Positions 7,618-8,604 of a DNA stretch of 8,604 nucleotides are shown piece after piece. The notes under the pieces were generated by a model. The model saw nothing but the letters and a program-made list of their open reading frames with translations, was not told the DNA's origin and searched no databases. The stretch is from Gammaproteobacteria bacterium. GTDB lineage: Bacteria; Pseudomonadota; Gammaproteobacteria; Chromatiales; Sedimenticolaceae. Made by a program: the position numbers and the translations under genes. The first letter of the stretch is position 1, and every line of letters begins with the position of its first letter. The DNA lies in the NCBI GenBank assembly GCA_020445165.1, contig JAGRHE010000119.1, positions 1-8,604 on the forward strand, read 5' to 3'.

Positions 7618-7856
7618 AGGTCTGCCGCCATTGACTGTCGCAAACCCCAACGACTGTCCTATAATACGTATGGGAACAAAATTCCTGCGATAATAAAAAG
7701 AAGACCGACGCTGTCAGAATATTTTCCAATTCGGCAGCCTCCCTGTGCCAAGTGACGGATTCCGCGCAAGTTATTTCTTGGTTCAAGAATTGCGTGTTAG
7801 TCCGTTTGACCCGATACCGATCGGGAAATACGAACCTGTTTCTGGAACAGTAGACG
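7618..7856 (+). other. AT-rich intergenic regulatory region after lapD
   Basis: This gap holds no convincing gene. By direct count 7661-7860 has 89 G or C in 200 bases (44.5%), well below the flanking genes. It contains a TATAAT box, three CTGTC cores, the palindrome TTCTTG-GTT-CAAGAA (7775-7789) and the dyad CCCGAT-ACCG-ATCGGG (7810-7825). I found no intrinsic terminator for lapD. A short frame beginning at GTG 7745 reads sensibly for about 50 codons, then becomes arginine-rich shadow sequence. Confidence 0.6.
7633..7665 (+). promoter_or_regulatory. Promoter-like element with repeated GACTGTC
   Basis: A perfect -10 TATAAT (7660-7665) is preceded by the direct repeat GACTGTC at 7633-7639 and 7652-7658, spaced 19 bases start to start (near two helical turns). 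A TTGACT lies at 7631-7636 but 23 bases from the -10, too far for a normal sigma-70 -35. The second repeat abuts the -10, which suits an activator-dependent promoter. CTGTC recurs at 7711-7715. Confidence 0.4.
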
Positions 7857-8195
7857 TTGGCACATTCGATTTTTCCAAGCCGCTGGCCCGCCGGGCCGTC
7901 TGTATACCTGCTGCTTGCCGGCGCAACGGCGCTGGCCGGCGAACCGACGGTCGCGCTCGACCACTTCCTGCGTGCCGCCGATGCCGGCCAGTGCATCGAG
8001 AGCGAGGCCTACCGCGCAATCCGGCAACACGGGCCGGGTCAGGCCACCCAGTTGGTTCAGTCGGCATTGCGCGCACAGTCACAACGTGCCGAGCAGCAAC
8101 GGGCCCTGGGTTGTCAAGGGGACATCGCGGCGCAGGCCATTTCTGCAGGTGCCGATCCCCAGGCCGTACTCGCCGCAACCGCAGCCGGTCTCTGA
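7857..8195 (+). CDS. Small hypothetical exported helical protein
   Basis: I do not recognise the family. The 112-residue frame has a signal-like start: an arginine at residue 9, the hydrophobic stretch VYLLLAGATALA (16-27) and an ALA-G cleavage-type site. The predicted mature part is about 85 residues, alanine- and glutamine-rich and apparently all helical, with cysteines at 46 and 86 that could form a disulfide. It has helical pieces such as ATQLVQSALRAQ and IAAQAISAGADP. Codon third positions turn GC-rich from about 7885, like the flanking genes, which favours real coding. The start is weak: TTG at 7857 with only a GGA about 11 bases upstream, and the first ten codons lie in AT-rich DNA. 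The true N-terminus may differ, or the 5' end may be replaced or frameshifted. It sits between lapD and the pstS-like gene on the same strand. Confidence 0.5.
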   Translation: MAHSIFPSRWPAGPSVYLLLAGATALAGEPTVALDHFLRAADAGQCIESEAYRAIRQHGPGQATQLVQSALRAQSQRAEQQRALGCQGDIAAQAISAGADPQAVLAATAAGL

Positions 8196-8242
8196 TCCAG
8201 TCCCCCGCGCCGCCGGCTGGCCTTCGATGCTGCCTCATTGAC

Positions 8243-8261
8243 CCGTATCAGGCCGTATCAG
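8243..8261 (+). repeat. Tandem CCGTATCAG repeat
   Basis: Two exact copies of the 9-base word CCGTATCAG start 10 bases apart (8243 and 8253), one helical turn. They lie 22 bases upstream of the PhoB-like box, where an activator could bind on one DNA face. This may also be chance. Confidence 0.4.
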
Positions 8262-8283
8262 CATTCACGGAAATACTTCATTG

Positions 8284-8302
8284 TTGACATGAAAATGTCA
8301 CA
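8284..8302 (+). promoter_or_regulatory. Putative PhoB box
   Basis: TTGACATGAAAATGTCACA matches the E. coli-type Pho box CTGTCATAAAACTGTCACA at 15 of 19 positions, with the 11-base spacing between half-sites kept. The hexamer CAGAAT at 8312-8317, nine bases beyond, could serve as the -10 of a PhoB-dependent promoter, whose -35 the Pho box replaces. Position upstream of a pstS-like gene supports the call. The core is also a perfect inverted repeat, TGACAT-GAAA-ATGTCA, so a dimeric repressor site is an alternative. Confidence 0.6.
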
Positions 8303-8320
8303 CACGGGCACCAGAATGCG

Positions 8321-8352
8321 CCGCGTATTTCAGGGAAATCTGAAATACGCGG
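8321..8352 (+). promoter_or_regulatory. 13-bp perfect stem-loop in the pstS leader
   Basis: CCGCGTATTTCAG (8321-8333) is exactly complementary to CTGAAATACGCGG (8340-8352). The six-base loop GGAAAT can close further as a G-U pair over a GAAA tetraloop. No T-run follows on either strand, so it is not an intrinsic terminator. It would sit at or near the 5' end of the mRNA, about 60 bases before the start codon, where it may stabilise the transcript or bind a regulator. Confidence 0.6.
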
Positions 8353-8401
8353 TCACGCGGACGCAAAAGTGCGCGCGGGCCAGCAATCGAATCGGCTCTC
8401 T

Positions 8402-8406
8402 GGAGG
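8402..8406 (+). promoter_or_regulatory. Shine-Dalgarno of the pstS-like gene
   Basis: GGAGG lies 7 bases before GTG 8414. It decides for this GTG as the start, since no in-frame ATG opens the signal peptide. Confidence 0.8.
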
Positions 8407-8413
8407 CTCTGAA

Positions 8414-8604
8414 GTGTTTAAAAAAACTGTCATTCTCGCGGCACTGTCCGCTGCGCTGGTATCGGGTGCCGCTCATGCCGCCGCTGCGCGTGACTACATC
8501 AGTATCGTCGGCTCATCCACTGTTTACCCGTTTGCCACCGTGGTCGCTGAGCAGTTCGGTCGGACGACCCAGTTCAAGACGCCGAAGGTCGAATCGACTG
8601 GTTC
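8414..8604 (+). CDS. pstS: PstS-like phosphate ABC transporter substrate-binding protein (partial, 5' end)
   Basis: The first 63 codons of a gene cut by the right edge. It begins at GTG after a strong ribosome site. Residues 1-22 form a Sec signal peptide: MFKKT, then the hydrophobic ILAALSAALVSGAA, with cleavage expected after AHA. The mature start DYISIVGSSTVYPFATVVAE carries the SSTVYPF loop typical of phosphate-binding proteins of the PstS family; the fragment ends in VESTG, the start of a second conserved ligand loop. The family captures inorganic phosphate in the periplasm for the PstCAB importer. An upstream PhoB-like box supports phosphate-starvation control. The remaining domains and any pstCAB genes lie outside the window, so related anion-binding or PstS-like accessory proteins cannot be excluded. 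Confidence 0.85.
   Translation, partial: MFKKTVILAALSAALVSGAAHAAAARDYISIVGSSTVYPFATVVAEQFGRTTQFKTPKVESTG

Larger units (their letters stand above)
8196..8413 (+). other. Leader and upstream control region of the pstS-like gene
   Basis: No gene is visible in this gap. In order it holds a tandem pair of CCGTATCAG (8243-8251 and 8253-8261), a PhoB-box-like site (8284-8302), a possible -10 (8312-8317), a perfect hairpin (8321-8352), a repeat of ACGCGG (8347-8352 and 8355-8360) and a strong ribosome site. Transcription from the proposed promoter would give a leader of roughly 90 bases. Confidence 0.6.

Noticed and set aside
7631..7665. Ordinary sigma-70 promoter with TTGACT as -35
   Set aside because: The spacer to TATAAT is 23 bases, far from the usual 17; only the -10 is convincing.
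7670..7693. Seven-codon ATG frame just after the TATAAT box
   Set aside because: It is too short to support and has no ribosome site; it would also lie at the transcript's very 5' end.
7783..8238. Minus-strand frame across the small ORF region
   Set aside because: Its composition is Arg- and Pro-rich, typical of the reverse of GC-rich coding DNA, with no domain features.
8321..8352. Intrinsic terminator for the preceding gene
   Set aside because: The stem is perfect, but no T-tract follows on either strand and the stem contains many A-T pairs.
8297..8390. Possible c-di-GMP (GEMM) riboswitch in the pstS leader
   Set aside because: TGTCACACACGGGCACC, a GAAA-capped stem and GGACGCAAAAG superficially echo GEMM elements. 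But the conserved GGCAAACC spacing is lost, the P3 and tetraloop-receptor segment is missing, and the first part is better explained as a PhoB box.

Overview
The window looks like a chromosomal segment of a high-GC gammaproteobacterium. The evidence is a canonical FabA, a bacterial-type ProS with an editing insertion, a LapG/LapD adhesin-release pair and a PstS-type phosphate-binding protein. A sulfur-oxidising or marine lineage would fit, but I cannot fix the genus from the sequence alone. There are no mobile elements, rRNA, tRNA or CRISPR arrays.

Layout from left to right. (1) 1-116: convergent terminator structures. (2) 117-632, minus strand: fabA, unsaturated fatty acid synthesis. (3) 766-2118 and 2179-3084, plus strand: a soluble PAS-containing sensor histidine kinase, then a response regulator whose output domain is an RsbW/SpoIIAB-like ATPase rather than a DNA-binding domain. 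(4) 3109-4839, minus strand: proS, convergent with the regulator. A hairpin-forming inverted repeat covers both stop codons. (5) 4968-5660 and 5674-7617, plus strand: lapG and lapD, a periplasmic protease and its inner-membrane c-di-GMP receptor. (6) 7618-7856: an AT-rich spacer (about 44% GC over 7661-7860) with a TATAAT box, repeated CTGTC cores and two short palindromes. (7) 7857-8195, plus strand: a probable small exported helical protein with a weak TTG start. (8) 8196-8413: leader of the next gene, with a PhoB-box-like site and a perfect 13-bp stem capped by a GAAA loop. (9) 8414 to the right edge: the first 63 codons of a pstS-like gene.

Two regulatory modules stand out. The first is the kinase plus regulator pair, which probably links phosphorelay signalling to a partner-switching (anti-sigma or serine-kinase-like) output; no STAS-domain partner is in the window. 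The second is the LapG/LapD switch. At high c-di-GMP, LapD should hold LapG and so keep a large surface adhesin on the cell; when c-di-GMP falls, LapG should be freed to cleave it. The LapG Cys-His-Asp triad and the LapD periplasmic GW motif are intact, while the GGDEF and EAL catalytic signatures of LapD are degenerate, as expected for a receptor. The adhesin and its type I secretion system are not here. A probable phosphate-starvation-controlled gene lies downstream of lapGD. This is notable because phosphate limitation is known to trigger Lap-dependent detachment in Pseudomonas fluorescens.
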